A DNA stretch of 64,000 nucleotides, from NCBI RefSeq assembly GCF_025677645.1, contig NZ_CP106879.1, positions 1,612,001 through 1,676,000 on the forward strand, read 5' to 3'. Positions 26,801-35,091 of the stretch are shown here, in pieces. Made by a program: the position numbers and the translations under genes. Position 1 is the first letter of the stretch. Each line of letters opens with the position of its first letter. Source of the DNA: Curtobacterium poinsettiae (GTDB taxonomy: Bacteria > Actinomycetota > Actinomycetes > Actinomycetales > Microbacteriaceae). The notes beneath the pieces are model-generated. The model made no database searches. It saw only the letters and a program-made list of their open reading frames with translations, and was not told the origin of the DNA.

Positions 26801-26911
26801 GCCGAGGTGACCCTGCTCGAAGAGGCGCTGGCCTCGGCCGGCACCGTCGACGCGTCCTCGTTCGCCGTCGACGCCTACGAGGTCCGCACCTTCCGCTTCC
26901 CACGCAAGTGA
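23891..26911 (+). CDS. GH38 alpha-mannosidase
   Basis: 1006-residue zinc-dependent alpha-mannosidase. After an N-terminal beta domain (about 1-240) the catalytic barrel shows GHAHIDSAWLW with zinc ligands His261 and Asp263, the nucleophile Asp373 in WLPDSFGYS, and zinc ligand His577 in QQFHDILPGTS. Beta-sandwich domains follow (about 610-1005). There is no signal peptide, so it acts on imported oligosaccharides, removing alpha-linked mannose. The ATG at 23891 follows GGAAGG at 23881-23886. It lies 14 nt after the GH5 gene and 28 nt before the secreted endoglycosidase gene. Confidence 0.93.
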   Translation: MHDDIPLTTGRARRVLDERITPVVHATTTALQAAWHELPGEPVPPAEGLALTFAPYEVGTPWGAAWGTTWFRLTGTVPTEWAGRRVEAVIDLGFDKNMPGFQCEGLVYLADGTPVKSINPRNQWVLVTERAEGGETVELFVEAASNPVLLDYHPFLPTQEGDVQTSSSKRLYATRRMELAVFESEVHELALDVDVLLELQAELPAGPRRMRILQALDDALDALDLQHIPETAGDARAALAEVLAAPAEASAHTISAVGHAHIDSAWLWPVRETIRKVARTTSTMTELIDQTDDFLYGMSSAQQYAWIKEHRPEVYARVKAAVEAGRFLPIGGMWVESDTVMPTGESIVRQFSQGQRFFEREFGIRPKGVWLPDSFGYSPALPQLMRRAGFEWFFTQKISWNQVNKFPHHTFLWEGIDGSRVFSHFPSMDTYNSRLSGSEVAKASRQFRENRLATGSIAPVGWGDGGGGTTREMTGTAARLADLEGSAKVRWEHPDTFFDRAKAELTDPPVWVGELYLELHRATLTSQHGTKQGNRRCEQLLIEAELWAATAAARTDFTYPYDELDALWQQVLLQQFHDILPGTSIAWVHREAVERYAETAAALRAIIEQALSALAGAGDAAVVVNPAPFLQAGAPAQGAVVATEVPAATAVSLTEQDGGYVLANDLVRVVVDAQGLVTSAVDLASGREAIAAGQAANLLQLHQDFPNMWDAWDVDRYYRNRVEDLVSTTGLTASVDDAGVARVVVERAFGDSTVRQEIALAPESRTLEFDQVTDWHETEKFLKVAFPLDVRAEHTVAETQFGAQKRVTHTNTSWEAAKFETSMHRYVLVSEPGFGVALVNDSIHGFDTTRDAVDGHVTTTVRLSLLRAPRFPDPETDQGVQTHRYGIVIGTDQLGATSAGVRMNAGARTITGAHGFDPLVQVSGDVVLSSVKLADDRSGDLVVRVYEPTGQRGTGAIALSEADGAAFGPAAEVTLLEEALASAGTVDASSFAVDAYEVRTFRFPRK

Positions 26912-26939
26912 TCCATCCATCCACGCAAGGAGGAACGCC

Positions 26940-27908
26940 ATGAAGAAGTCCACGAAGTTCGGCATCGCGACCGCACTGGTCGCCATGCTCGCGGCACCAC
27001 TGGTACCCGCTGCAGCATCCGCGGCGCCGTCCTCGTCTGGGGCCAGCCACGGGCAGGGCACGTCACACGGCGGACGCCACGGACACGGACACGGGCACCA
27101 CGCCGTCCCCACGAAGTCGGGGCCGACGAGCATCGCCTACGTCGAGGTCAACAACGACGAGCTCGCCAACGTCGGGCGGTACACGCTGGAGAACGGTGCG
27201 AACGCCTTCGATGTGGCGATCATCTTCGCCGCGAACATCAACCGGGACGCGGACGGCAAGGCGGTCCTGTACGCCAACGAGAACGTGCAGCGAACCCTCG
27301 ACCAGGCCGCCACGCAGATCCGCCCGCTGCAGGCCAAGGGCATCAAGGTGACGCTCTCGGTGCTCGGCAACCACCAGGGCACCGGGCTGGCGAACTTCAC
27401 CTCGAAGGCAGCCGCACGGGACTTCGCGGAGCAGGTGTCGGCGACCGTCGAGAAGTACGGACTCGACGGCGTCGACCTGGACGACGAGTACTCCGACTAC
27501 GGCGTGGACGGCACCCCGCAGCCGAACCAGCAGTCGATCGGCTGGCTCATCAGTGCCCTGCGTGCGGACATGCCGGGCAAGATCATCTCGTTCTACGACA
27601 TCGGCCCGTCGTCCGACGCCCTGAAGACGGCGAACCCGTCGATCGGCGGCAAGCTCGACTACGCCTGGAACCCGTACTACGGCACCTACACGGCGCCGAC
27701 GATCCCGGGCCTGCCGAAGTCGAAGCTGTCCGCCGCTGCGGTCGACATCCAGAACACCCCCGAGGCCACCGCCGTCTCGCTCGCGCAGCGCACGAAGGCC
27801 GACGGGTACGGCGTGTTCATGACGTACAACCTGCCGGGAGGCGACGAGTCCGCCTACGTCTCGTCGTTCACGAAGGTGCTGTACGGACAGGCCGCGTCGT
27901 ACCGCTGA
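26940..27908 (+). CDS. Secreted GH18 endo-beta-N-acetylglucosaminidase (EndoH-like)
   Basis: 322 residues with a Sec signal peptide (cleavage likely after ASA, residue 28), a histidine/glycine-rich linker (about 35-55), and a GH18 barrel. The catalytic motif DGVDLDDE spans residues 176-183, with Glu183 the proton donor as in Streptomyces EndoH. EndoH cuts between the two core GlcNAc residues of high-mannose and hybrid N-glycans on glycoproteins. AAGGAGG at 26928-26934 precedes the ATG. As the only secreted enzyme of the locus it would generate the substrate for the transporter. Confidence 0.88.
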   Translation: MKKSTKFGIATALVAMLAAPLVPAAASAAPSSSGASHGQGTSHGGRHGHGHGHHAVPTKSGPTSIAYVEVNNDELANVGRYTLENGANAFDVAIIFAANINRDADGKAVLYANENVQRTLDQAATQIRPLQAKGIKVTLSVLGNHQGTGLANFTSKAAARDFAEQVSATVEKYGLDGVDLDDEYSDYGVDGTPQPNQQSIGWLISALRADMPGKIISFYDIGPSSDALKTANPSIGGKLDYAWNPYYGTYTAPTIPGLPKSKLSAAAVDIQNTPEATAVSLAQRTKADGYGVFMTYNLPGGDESAYVSSFTKVLYGQAASYR

Positions 27909-28013
27909 CGCGTCCGTCCTGACAGCGGCGCGCGCCCCGTGCTCCCCGGCTCCGGCCTGGAGGCGCGGGGCGCGTCCGTCGTCCGGGTCCCGCTGGTCGG
28001 GCTCCCGCGGCCT
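27909..28013. other. Intergenic sequence downstream of the EndoH-like gene
   Basis: GC-rich spacer. GGCGCGCGCCCCG-type inverted sequences around 27928-27971 (CGCGCCCCG and CGGGGCGCG) could form a terminator hairpin for the glycan operon, though no T-run follows. No ORF is convincing. Confidence 0.4.
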
Positions 28014-28170
28014 GGTGCGAGGGACCCCGCGTTCGGCGCTTGGCGTGGTGCGAGGTTGGGGACCCAGGGTTCGCCCTGGTGCGAGGTTGCGCACTCGGTG
28101 CGAGCACGCGGCCATCGCACCGAGTGCGGAACCTCGCACGGAGTTCGGCGGACCTCGCACCGTGCGAGGT
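28014..28170. repeat. Dispersed palindromic repeat, copy A
   Basis: About 157 nt built from GTGCGAGG and its complement CCTCGCAC: at least four direct and three inverted copies. A perfect 13-bp inverted repeat (28091-28103 with 28115-28127) surrounds the centre, and CGGAACCTCGCAC occurs at 28127-28139. The same core occurs at three other sites in this window. Confidence 0.75.
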
Positions 28171-28191
28171 GCGCGGCCGTACGATCGCCGC

Positions 28192-28482
28192 ATGGAGCTC
28201 GAGTTCCGCGGCGAGGTGATCGAGTGGCGCGGCCCGTCACCGTTCTTCTTCGCCGTCGTGCCGCCGGACGCTGCCGAGGTCATCGCGGACCTCGCGCCGG
28301 TGCTCACCTACGGGTGGGGTGTGATCCCTGCGCGGGTGACGATCGGCTCGGTGACGTGGACGACGTCGCTGTTCCCGAAGGACGGTGGGTACCTCGTGCC
28401 GTTGCGTGCGGCGGAGCGGAAGCGTGCCCGGGTGGAACTCGGCGACTCCCCGGAGATCACCCTCGAGTTCGCCGGCCCCTGA
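28192..28482 (+). CDS. DUF1905-family protein
   Basis: 96-residue soluble protein matching the DUF1905 pattern: FRGEVIEWRGPSPFFFAVVP, then GVIPARVTIGSVTWTTSLFPKDGGYLVPLRAAERKRA. Function unknown; related domains are small beta-barrels. TACGAT at 28180-28185 ends 6 nt before the ATG and there is no Shine-Dalgarno, so it is probably leaderless. It is flanked on both sides by copies of the dispersed palindromic repeat. Confidence 0.8.
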   Translation: MELEFRGEVIEWRGPSPFFFAVVPPDAAEVIADLAPVLTYGWGVIPARVTIGSVTWTTSLFPKDGGYLVPLRAAERKRARVELGDSPEITLEFAGP

Positions 28483-28483
28483 C

Positions 28484-28567
28484 CACGCACGGTGCGCGCG
28501 TGTTCGCTCCGTGCGGGTTTGACCGCTCGGTGCGCCGGAACAACCTCGCACCCAGCGTGCAACCGTG
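28484..28567. repeat. Dispersed palindromic repeat, copy B (degenerate)
   Basis: Contains several GTGCG and CGCAC half-sites and CCGGAACAACCTCGCAC at 28535-28551, a version of the shared core with a two-base insertion. It lies between the DUF1905 gene and tRNA-Gly. Confidence 0.6.
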
Positions 28568-28604
28568 CATCAGCCGACGAAGCGCGGGGCAGGAGGAAGA
28601 AGAG

Positions 28605-28675
28605 AGGGGATGACGGGAATCGAACCCGCGTGGCCAGTTTGGAAGACTGGGGCTCTACCATTGAGCTACATCCCC
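28605..28675 (-). tRNA. tRNA-Gly (anticodon TCC)
   Basis: Minus-strand cloverleaf: acceptor GGGGATG/CATCCCC, D-arm AGCTCAATGGTAGAGC, anticodon stem CCAGT/ACTGG around loop CTTCCAA (anticodon TCC), T-arm CGGGTTCGATTCCCG. CCA is not encoded. TACGAT on the minus strand (28709-28704) is a likely -10 for its promoter. Confidence 0.95.
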
Positions 28676-28729
28676 GCGCCTGCGCACCAGGCGCAGCCCG
28701 ACCATCGTAGCGGACGAACGAGCACCGAC

Positions 28730-29005
28730 ATGCCGACGCGCGTGATCCCGAAGCCGGACGCCGGTGCCGAGCGCACCATCCGCTGGTCCCGGGTGGTCTC
28801 GTACGTGCTGGTGGTCCTCGCCGCCGCGGTCCTGTCCCTGCGTCCCGACCTGTTCGGCGATCCGCAGTCGCAGCCCGCGCACGCACTGCTGCACGTCTGG
28901 CGGATCGTCGTCGGGCTGCTGCTCGCGGTGGCCGCCCTCGGGGTCCAGGTGGCCGTCGGGATCCGGTGGCGGCGGGGTCTGCGACGCGCCGCGGAGGACG
29001 ACTGA
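28730..29005 (+). CDS. Small two-helix membrane protein, function unknown
   Basis: 91 residues with two predicted membrane helices (about 22-38 and 56-76) and a basic C-terminus (RWRRGLRRAAEDD). The ATG at 28730 is the first in frame after tRNA-Gly; an upstream in-frame extension would overlap the tRNA and is unlikely. No family recognised. Confidence 0.65.
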   Translation: MPTRVIPKPDAGAERTIRWSRVVSYVLVVLAAAVLSLRPDLFGDPQSQPAHALLHVWRIVVGLLLAVAALGVQVAVGIRWRRGLRRAAEDD

Positions 29006-29098
29006 GCAACCCCCGGGAACAGCGCGCCGTCGGACCGCTAGACTCACCGGGGTCGCATGCGCCCTGCGCGTGCGCGGCCGATCCCTGGCACAGACCAA

Positions 29099-29175
29099 CG
29101 GGGCGTAGCTCAGCTTGGTAGAGCGCCCGCTTTGGGAGCGGGAGGTCGCAGGTTCAAATCCTGTCGCCCCGACCA
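29099..29175 (+). tRNA. tRNA-Pro (anticodon TGG)
   Basis: CGGGGCG/CGCCCCG acceptor, D-arm AGCTCAGCTTGGTAGAGC, anticodon stem CCCGC/GCGGG around TTTGGGA (anticodon TGG), T-arm GCAGGTTCAAATCCTGT, discriminator A at 29172 and an encoded CCA at 29173-29175. TAGACT at 29039-29044 is a likely -10. The trigger factor gene follows after 53 nt and may share the transcript. Confidence 0.96.
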
Positions 29176-29228
29176 GGTCCTTCGAGCACCACCGACCACA
29201 CGAACGTCAACCAACAGGAGAACATCCC

Positions 29229-30536
29229 TTGGCCACCAGCACCGTCGACAAGGTGAGCGACACCCGCGTCAAGCTCACCGTGAACGTGACGCCGGACGAT
29301 CTCAAGCCGAGCATCGACCACGCCTACAAGCACATCGCCGAGCAGATCAACATCCCCGGCTTCCGCAAGGGCAAGGTCCCGCCGGCGATCGTCGACCAGC
29401 GCGTCGGCCGCGGCGAGGTCCTGAACCACGCCGTCGGTGACGCCATCGACAACTTCTACCGCCAGGCGGTCGAAGAGCAGGAGCTGCGCATCCTCGGTCG
29501 CGCCGAGGCCGACGTCGCCGAGCTGCCGAACGTCGCGGACTTCACCGGTGACCTCGTCCTCACCTTCGAGGTCGACGTCCGCCCCGAGTTCGACCTGCCG
29601 GACTACTCCTCGTACGAGCTCACCGTCGACGCCGTCGAGGTGTCGGACGACGAGATCGAAGAGGAACTGCAGAACCTCCGCACCCGCTTCGGCACGCTCG
29701 TGACGGTCGACCGTCCGGCGAAGACCGGCGATTTCGCGCAGATCGACCTCACCGCCACCATCGGTGACGACGAGGTCGACTCGGCCACCGGCGTCTCCTA
29801 CGAGATCGGCTCCGGCGACCTGCTCGAGGGCATCGACGAGGCGCTCGAGTCCCTGACCGCCGGTGAGTCGACGACCTTCGAGTCGAAGCTCGTCGGCGGC
29901 GACCGCGAGGGCGAGACCGCCCAGATCGCCGTCACCGTCACCGCCGTCAAGGAGCGCGAGCTCCCCGAGGCCGACGACGAGTTCGCCCAGATCGCCAGCC
30001 AGTTCGACACCATCGACGAGCTCAAGGCGGACCTCAAGGAGCAGATCGCGAAGTCCAAGACCTTCGGTCAGGGTGCCGCGGCTCGCGACAAGCTCGTCGA
30101 GAAGCTCACCGAGGACGTCAACATCCCGATCTCGGAGCAGCTCATCGCCGACGAGGTGCACCGTCACCTCGAGCAGGAGAACCGCCTCGAGGACGAGGAG
30201 CACCGCAAGGAGGTCTCCGAGTCCAGCGAGACCGCCTTCCGCTCGCAGATCCTCCTCGACGCGATCGCCGAGAAGGAAGAGATCCAGGTCTCGCAGGAGG
30301 AACTGACCCAGTACCTCATCCAGGCCGCCGCGCAGTACGGCATGGAGCCGGCCGAGTTCATCAAGGTCATCGACCAGAACGGCCAGATCCCCGGCATGGT
30401 CGGCGAGGTCGCCCGTTCGAAGGCGGTCGCGACCGTCCTGTCCAAGGTGACCGTCAAGGACACCAACGGCGACGCCGTCGACCTGTCCGCCTTCACGGCG
30501 GGCGTCGCGCAGGAGCCGGCAGGCGACGCCGAGTAA
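29229..30536 (+). CDS. tig: Trigger factor
   Basis: 435-residue ribosome-associated chaperone and peptidyl-prolyl isomerase. The ribosome-binding tail carries the GFRKGKVPP signature (about residues 44-52), the FKBP-like domain spans about 150-245, and the helical substrate-binding arms about 250-425. Start is TTG at 29229 with AGGAGA at 29217-29222; the frame reads upstream into the tRNA, so TTG is the sensible choice. It precedes clpP1-clpP2, the common tig-clpP-clpX arrangement, here with two copper genes inserted before clpX. A very strong terminator follows. Confidence 0.95.
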   Translation: MATSTVDKVSDTRVKLTVNVTPDDLKPSIDHAYKHIAEQINIPGFRKGKVPPAIVDQRVGRGEVLNHAVGDAIDNFYRQAVEEQELRILGRAEADVAELPNVADFTGDLVLTFEVDVRPEFDLPDYSSYELTVDAVEVSDDEIEEELQNLRTRFGTLVTVDRPAKTGDFAQIDLTATIGDDEVDSATGVSYEIGSGDLLEGIDEALESLTAGESTTFESKLVGGDREGETAQIAVTVTAVKERELPEADDEFAQIASQFDTIDELKADLKEQIAKSKTFGQGAAARDKLVEKLTEDVNIPISEQLIADEVHRHLEQENRLEDEEHRKEVSESSETAFRSQILLDAIAEKEEIQVSQEELTQYLIQAAAQYGMEPAEFIKVIDQNGQIPGMVGEVARSKAVATVLSKVTVKDTNGDAVDLSAFTAGVAQEPAGDAE

Positions 30537-30560
30537 CGATCTCGACGCCACCAGCACGAA

Positions 30561-30602
30561 GGACGGGAGGCACGGTGCCAGCTGGCACCGTGCCTCCCGT
30601 CC
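30561..30602. terminator. 42-bp perfect palindromic terminator after tig
   Basis: 30561-30581 is the exact reverse complement of 30582-30602, giving a 21-bp stem with no spare loop, followed by GTTGTTTC. It separates tig from clpP1P2. Confidence 0.88.
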
Positions 30603-30619
30603 GTTGTTTCCGCACCTTC

Positions 30620-30637
30620 GCATTGCCGACAGCGAAC
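30620..30637 (+). promoter_or_regulatory. ClgR-like activator site upstream of clpP1P2
   Basis: GCATTGCCGACAGCGAAC agrees at nearly all informative positions with the ClgR motif I recall from Corynebacterium (CGC-Y-N-A-N-R-GCG core). ClgR activates clpP1P2 in actinobacteria. It lies 68 nt before the clpP1 start, a suitable activator position. Confidence 0.5.
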
Positions 30638-30704
30638 AGACGAGAACTGGTGCGTTGCACCCGATAAGTTCGACAACAAGCGACAACTGAACGGGAGCTT
30701 TTCC

Positions 30705-31334
30705 ATGGCCGAAGCAACACTGAACCCCAGTGTTTTTGACCGCCTTCTGAGAGACCGGATCGTGTGGCTCGGCTCCGAGGTCCGCGACGACAACTCGAAC
30801 GAGATCGCAGCCAAGCTGCTGCTGCTCGCCGCCGAGGACCCTGAGAAGGACATCTACCTCTACATCAACTCGCCCGGTGGTTCGATCACCGCCGGCATGG
30901 CGATCTACGACACGATGCAGTTCGTCCCGAACGACATCGTCACCGTGGGCATCGGCCTCGCCGCGTCGATGGGACAGTTCCTGCTGTCCTCCGGCACGCC
31001 CGGCAAGCGCTACATCACGCCGAACGCGCGCGTGCTGCTCCACCAGCCGTCCGGTGGCTTCGGCGGCACCGCGGCCGACATCCAGACGCAGGCCAAGGTC
31101 ATCCTCGACATGAAGCAGCGCATGGCGGAGCTCACGGCCGAGCAGACCGGCAAGTCGATCGAGCAGATCCTCAAGGACAACGACCGCGACAACTGGTTCA
31201 CGGCGCAGGAAGCGCTCGAGTACGGCTTCGTCGACCACCTCCGCGCTTCGAGCGCCGAGGTCATCGGCGGTGGTGGCACCGTCGGCGACGGCGAGACGCC
31301 CACCAGCGCAGCCGAGCCCGACGCCCAGTCCTGA
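30705..31334 (+). CDS. clpP1: ATP-dependent Clp protease proteolytic subunit 1
   Basis: 209-residue serine peptidase subunit. Catalytic serine in [14 protein letters not shown], histidine in VLLHQPSGG, aspartate in DNDRDNWF. Actinobacterial ClpP1 and ClpP2 assemble into a mixed tetradecamer that works with ClpX or ClpC. The N-terminus [15 protein letters not shown] is compact, without a long propeptide. It lies 26 nt before clpP2, clearly an operon. Confidence 0.96.
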   Translation: MAEATLNPSVFDRLLRDRIVWLGSEVRDDNSNEIAAKLLLLAAEDPEKDIYLYINSPGGSITAGMAIYDTMQFVPNDIVTVGIGLAASMGQFLLSSGTPGKRYITPNARVLLHQPSGGFGGTAADIQTQAKVILDMKQRMAELTAEQTGKSIEQILKDNDRDNWFTAQEALEYGFVDHLRASSAEVIGGGGTVGDGETPTSAAEPDAQS

Positions 31335-31360
31335 TCACCACCGAAGAAAAGGAAACGAGA

Positions 31361-32020
31361 ATGCATCTCCCCATGCTCGGTGGCGCGCAGAACGTCCCGG
31401 CTCCGTCCAATCGGTACATCCTGCCGAGCTTCGAAGAGCGCACGGCCTACGGCTACAAGCGCCAGGACCCGTACGCCAAGCTGTTCGAGGACCGCATCGT
31501 GTTCCTCGGCGTGCAGGTCGACGACGCGTCGGCTGACGACGTCATGGCCCAGCTGCTCGTGCTCGAGTCGATGGACCCCGACCGCGACATCGTGATGTAC
31601 ATCAACTCGCCCGGTGGCTCGTTCACCGCGATGACGGCGATCTACGACACGATGCAGTACATCCGTCCGCAGATCCAGACGGTCTGCCTCGGCCAGGCTG
31701 CCTCGGCCGCGTCGGTGCTCCTCGCCGGTGGTACGCCCGGCAAGCGCCTCGCACTGCCGAACGCCCGTGTGCTGATCCACCAGCCCGCGACCCAGCAGGG
31801 TGGCGGTCAGGCGTCCGACATCGAGATCCAGGCGGCGGAGATCCTCCGCATGCGCACCTGGCTCGAGGAGACGCTGTCGAAGCACTCCAACAAGACGCCG
31901 GATGAGATCAACCACGACATCGAGCGCGACAAGATCATGTCCGCGCAGGAAGCCGTGGAGTACGGCCTGATCGACCAGGTCCTCACCAGCCGCAAGAACC
32001 TGCCGGCGCTCGTCAAGTAG
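31361..32020 (+). CDS. clpP2: ATP-dependent Clp protease proteolytic subunit 2
   Basis: 219-residue second ClpP. Catalytic serine in [14 protein letters not shown], histidine in [10 protein letters not shown], aspartate in [10 protein letters not shown] short N-terminal stretch ([19 protein letters not shown]) is probably processed. The gene ends 10 nt before a strong terminator shared with the convergent CopC gene. Confidence 0.96.
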   Translation: MHLPMLGGAQNVPAPSNRYILPSFEERTAYGYKRQDPYAKLFEDRIVFLGVQVDDASADDVMAQLLVLESMDPDRDIVMYINSPGGSFTAMTAIYDTMQYIRPQIQTVCLGQAASAASVLLAGGTPGKRLALPNARVLIHQPATQQGGGQASDIEIQAAEILRMRTWLEETLSKHSNKTPDEINHDIERDKIMSAQEAVEYGLIDQVLTSRKNLPALVK

Positions 32021-32030
32021 CACCAGCAGG

Positions 32031-32074
32031 AACGACGAAGGCCCCGCACCGAACGGTGCGGGGCCTTCGTCGTT
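32031..32074. terminator. Bidirectional terminator after clpP2
   Basis: Perfect 21-bp stem (32031-32051 with 32054-32074), 2-nt nominal loop, T-rich on the plus side (CTTCGTCGTT). It lies between clpP2 and the convergent copC gene. Confidence 0.92.
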
Positions 32075-32083
32075 GCGCGGTGG

Positions 32084-32755
32084 TCAGTCGTCGGTGTCGT
32101 CGGTGTCGTCGGACTCGGGGGCCGGCTTGCGGCGCAGGAGCAGCAGCACCGCGACGACGACGCCGACCAGCACGACGCCACCGGCGCCGATCCAGATCGC
32201 GTCCGACGCGGCCGAGTCGCTCGACCCCGAGGCCGTGCCGGTGGTGGTGTCCGCACCGGCGTCGTCGTCACCCGTGGCGGCGCAGGTCGGGGGCTTCACC
32301 GCGCCCGTGGCCGGCGTGAAGCCCGACGGTGCCTTCCACGTGAAGGGGTACTCGTCGGACACGGTGTGCCCGTCGGCGGAGACGATCTGCCACTCGACGG
32401 TGTACTTGCCCGAGTCGCCGAGTGCGGCGGCCGTGGTCATCGACGGGCCCTCGACGTCGACGCAGCCGTCCTCGTAGTACTTGCCGTCGGGGCCGACGAT
32501 GCGGAACGCGAAACCCGACCCCGAGTCACCGATGTCGAGCAGCTTGTCGTTCGTCGTGATGTCGAACGTCTCCGGTAGCTCGGTCAGGGTGCCGCCGACC
32601 TCCGGGTCCGACGAGATCAGGTAGTTGTGCGCGCTGGCGGGGCCTGCGAGCCCGAGGACCGCACCACCGGCGATCGCGACGGCCGCGGCGGTCCCGGCCA
32701 CGAGCCTCCGGGCAGAGGACCGCGGCCGGGACCGACGCGAACCAGGCTGCGTCAC
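32084..32755 (-). CDS. CopC-domain copper resistance protein, membrane anchored
   Basis: 223 residues: signal peptide to about residue 42 (ASA), then a CopC domain starting directly with His (AHNYLISSDP), as in copper-binding CopC where the N-terminal histidine is a ligand. A second ligand-type region is SADGHTVSDEYPFTW. A Thr/Ser/Asp linker leads to a C-terminal helix (about 185-205) and a charged tail. It should bind Cu(II) outside the membrane. The start overlaps the YcnI stop by 4 nt, forming a two-gene copper unit. Confidence 0.9.
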   Translation of the reverse strand: MTQPGSRRSRPRSSARRLVAGTAAAVAIAGGAVLGLAGPASAHNYLISSDPEVGGTLTELPETFDITTNDKLLDIGDSGSGFAFRIVGPDGKYYEDGCVDVEGPSMTTAAALGDSGKYTVEWQIVSADGHTVSDEYPFTWKAPSGFTPATGAVKPPTCAATGDDDAGADTTTGTASGSSDSAASDAIWIGAGGVVLVGVVVAVLLLLRRKPAPESDDTDDTDD

Positions 32756-33471
32756 TTGGCGGAGCTGCGACGACGCGTGCCGGCGACGGCGACGACCAGG
32801 GCGACGGCGCCGAGCACCAGGCCGCCGAGGCCGAGGAACCGACCGACCAGGTCGGGGTCGCTCGAGGTGGCCGTGCCGGCGGCCTCGGCCGTCGGGGTCG
32901 CGGCGATCGGGTCACCGTCGTCGTCCGTCGCCTCGGCGGCGGTCAGCGTGATCGAGGGTGCCGGGTGCTCGGGCTCGGCTTCGCCGGCCTGCTGCTCCTG
33001 GTTCCACTCGACGCTGCCCTTCTCGCAGGTCTGGATCGCGGGGAACTCGACGAGGTCACCGGCCTTGCCGTCCGGTAGCGAGAACGAGAGGGCGAAGGTG
33101 TCGCGCTCGTCGGCGGGCAGGGGGGTCTTCGCGGTGTACGTGACGCTGGTGACCCGCTCGGCGGCGGCCTCGTGTTCGTCGTCGGCGGCGGACGGGTCGG
33201 TGTAGGGCTCGGTCGCCTTCGTGATCTTCCAGTTCGGGTTCACGGTGGGCGTGACCTCGATGACGGACTCCGGCACCTGGAACTCGATCTTCGTCGTGGG
33301 GGAGCCGTCGCAGCCGTGCGGGACCGAGAAGGTCGCCGTGGTGTACGAGTTCGCTGCGGTCGACGTGGCCGTGGCGGACACGTGCGCGCTGGCCGCCGTG
33401 GCGCTGCCGAGGACGATGACGGCTGCGACACCGAGGGTGACGGCGCCGCCGGCGGCGAGACGCTTCTGCAT
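32752..33471 (-). CDS. YcnI-like (DUF1775) copper-associated protein
   Basis: 239 residues with a signal peptide (cleavage near TAASA), mature N-terminus beginning HVSATATSTA (the leading histidine is conserved in YcnI and binds copper in Bacillus), a beta domain, an acidic linker and a C-terminal membrane helix (about 205-228). The ATG at 33471 was chosen because it gives a canonical signal peptide; the open frame extends upstream across a candidate operator. YcnI and CopC genes are typically paired in copper homeostasis loci. Confidence 0.9.
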   Translation of the reverse strand: MQKRLAAGGAVTLGVAAVIVLGSATAASAHVSATATSTAANSYTTATFSVPHGCDGSPTTKIEFQVPESVIEVTPTVNPNWKITKATEPYTDPSAADDEHEAAAERVTSVTYTAKTPLPADERDTFALSFSLPDGKAGDLVEFPAIQTCEKGSVEWNQEQQAGEAEPEHPAPSITLTAAEATDDDGDPIAATPTAEAAGTATSSDPDLVGRFLGLGGLVLGAVALVVAVAGTRRRSSAK

Positions 33472-33504
33472 GGGGTTCCTTCCGGGGTGGTCCTGCACTG
33501 CTGT

Positions 33505-33519
33505 TCTACAAGATGTAGA
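33505..33519. promoter_or_regulatory. CopY/BlaI-like operator upstream of ycnI-copC
   Basis: TCTACAAGATGTAGA is a 6-3-6 inverted repeat containing TACA-N3-TGTA, resembling BlaI/CopY-type repressor sites. It lies 34 nt upstream of the ycnI start on the minus strand, a fitting place for a metal-responsive repressor. Confidence 0.5.
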
Positions 33520-33706
33520 GAAGTCCGGATCACCGTAGCAGGCTCGCACGCCCTGGGCGAACGCGCGGGCGGATCCCGGAGGGGCATCGCGGTCGGTGTC
33601 ACCGGTTGCGGTTAGGCTCGTGTCCACGACGAGGTGCCCACCAGCAGCGGTGCACCAGCGGTGGTGCGACAGCGCGGCCGGCATGTCCAATCAGGGAGGC
33701 ACGGGA

Positions 33707-34987
<1,281 letters not shown>

Positions 34988-35013
34988 CGCGCCGCCCCTT
35001 CGCCGTCCACGAC

Positions 35014-35077
35014 GGACACGACCAGAACGACAGAACACCTCGAGATCTCGAGGTGTCCTGTCGTTCTGGTCGTGTCC
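35014..35077. terminator. 64-bp near-perfect palindromic terminator after clpX
   Basis: 32-bp arms (35014-35045 and 35046-35077) with a single G:T-type mismatch and no spacer, between clpX and the convergent M3 peptidase gene. This is among the longest palindromes in the window. Confidence 0.88.
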
Positions 35078-35091
35078 CGCCGAGGGGCCGG

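Noticed and set aside
22496..27133. Very long minus-strand open frame opposite the GH5/GH38 genes
   Set aside because: Arg/Gly/Asp-biased antisense product typical of high-GC shadow frames; the plus strand carries recognisable enzymes.
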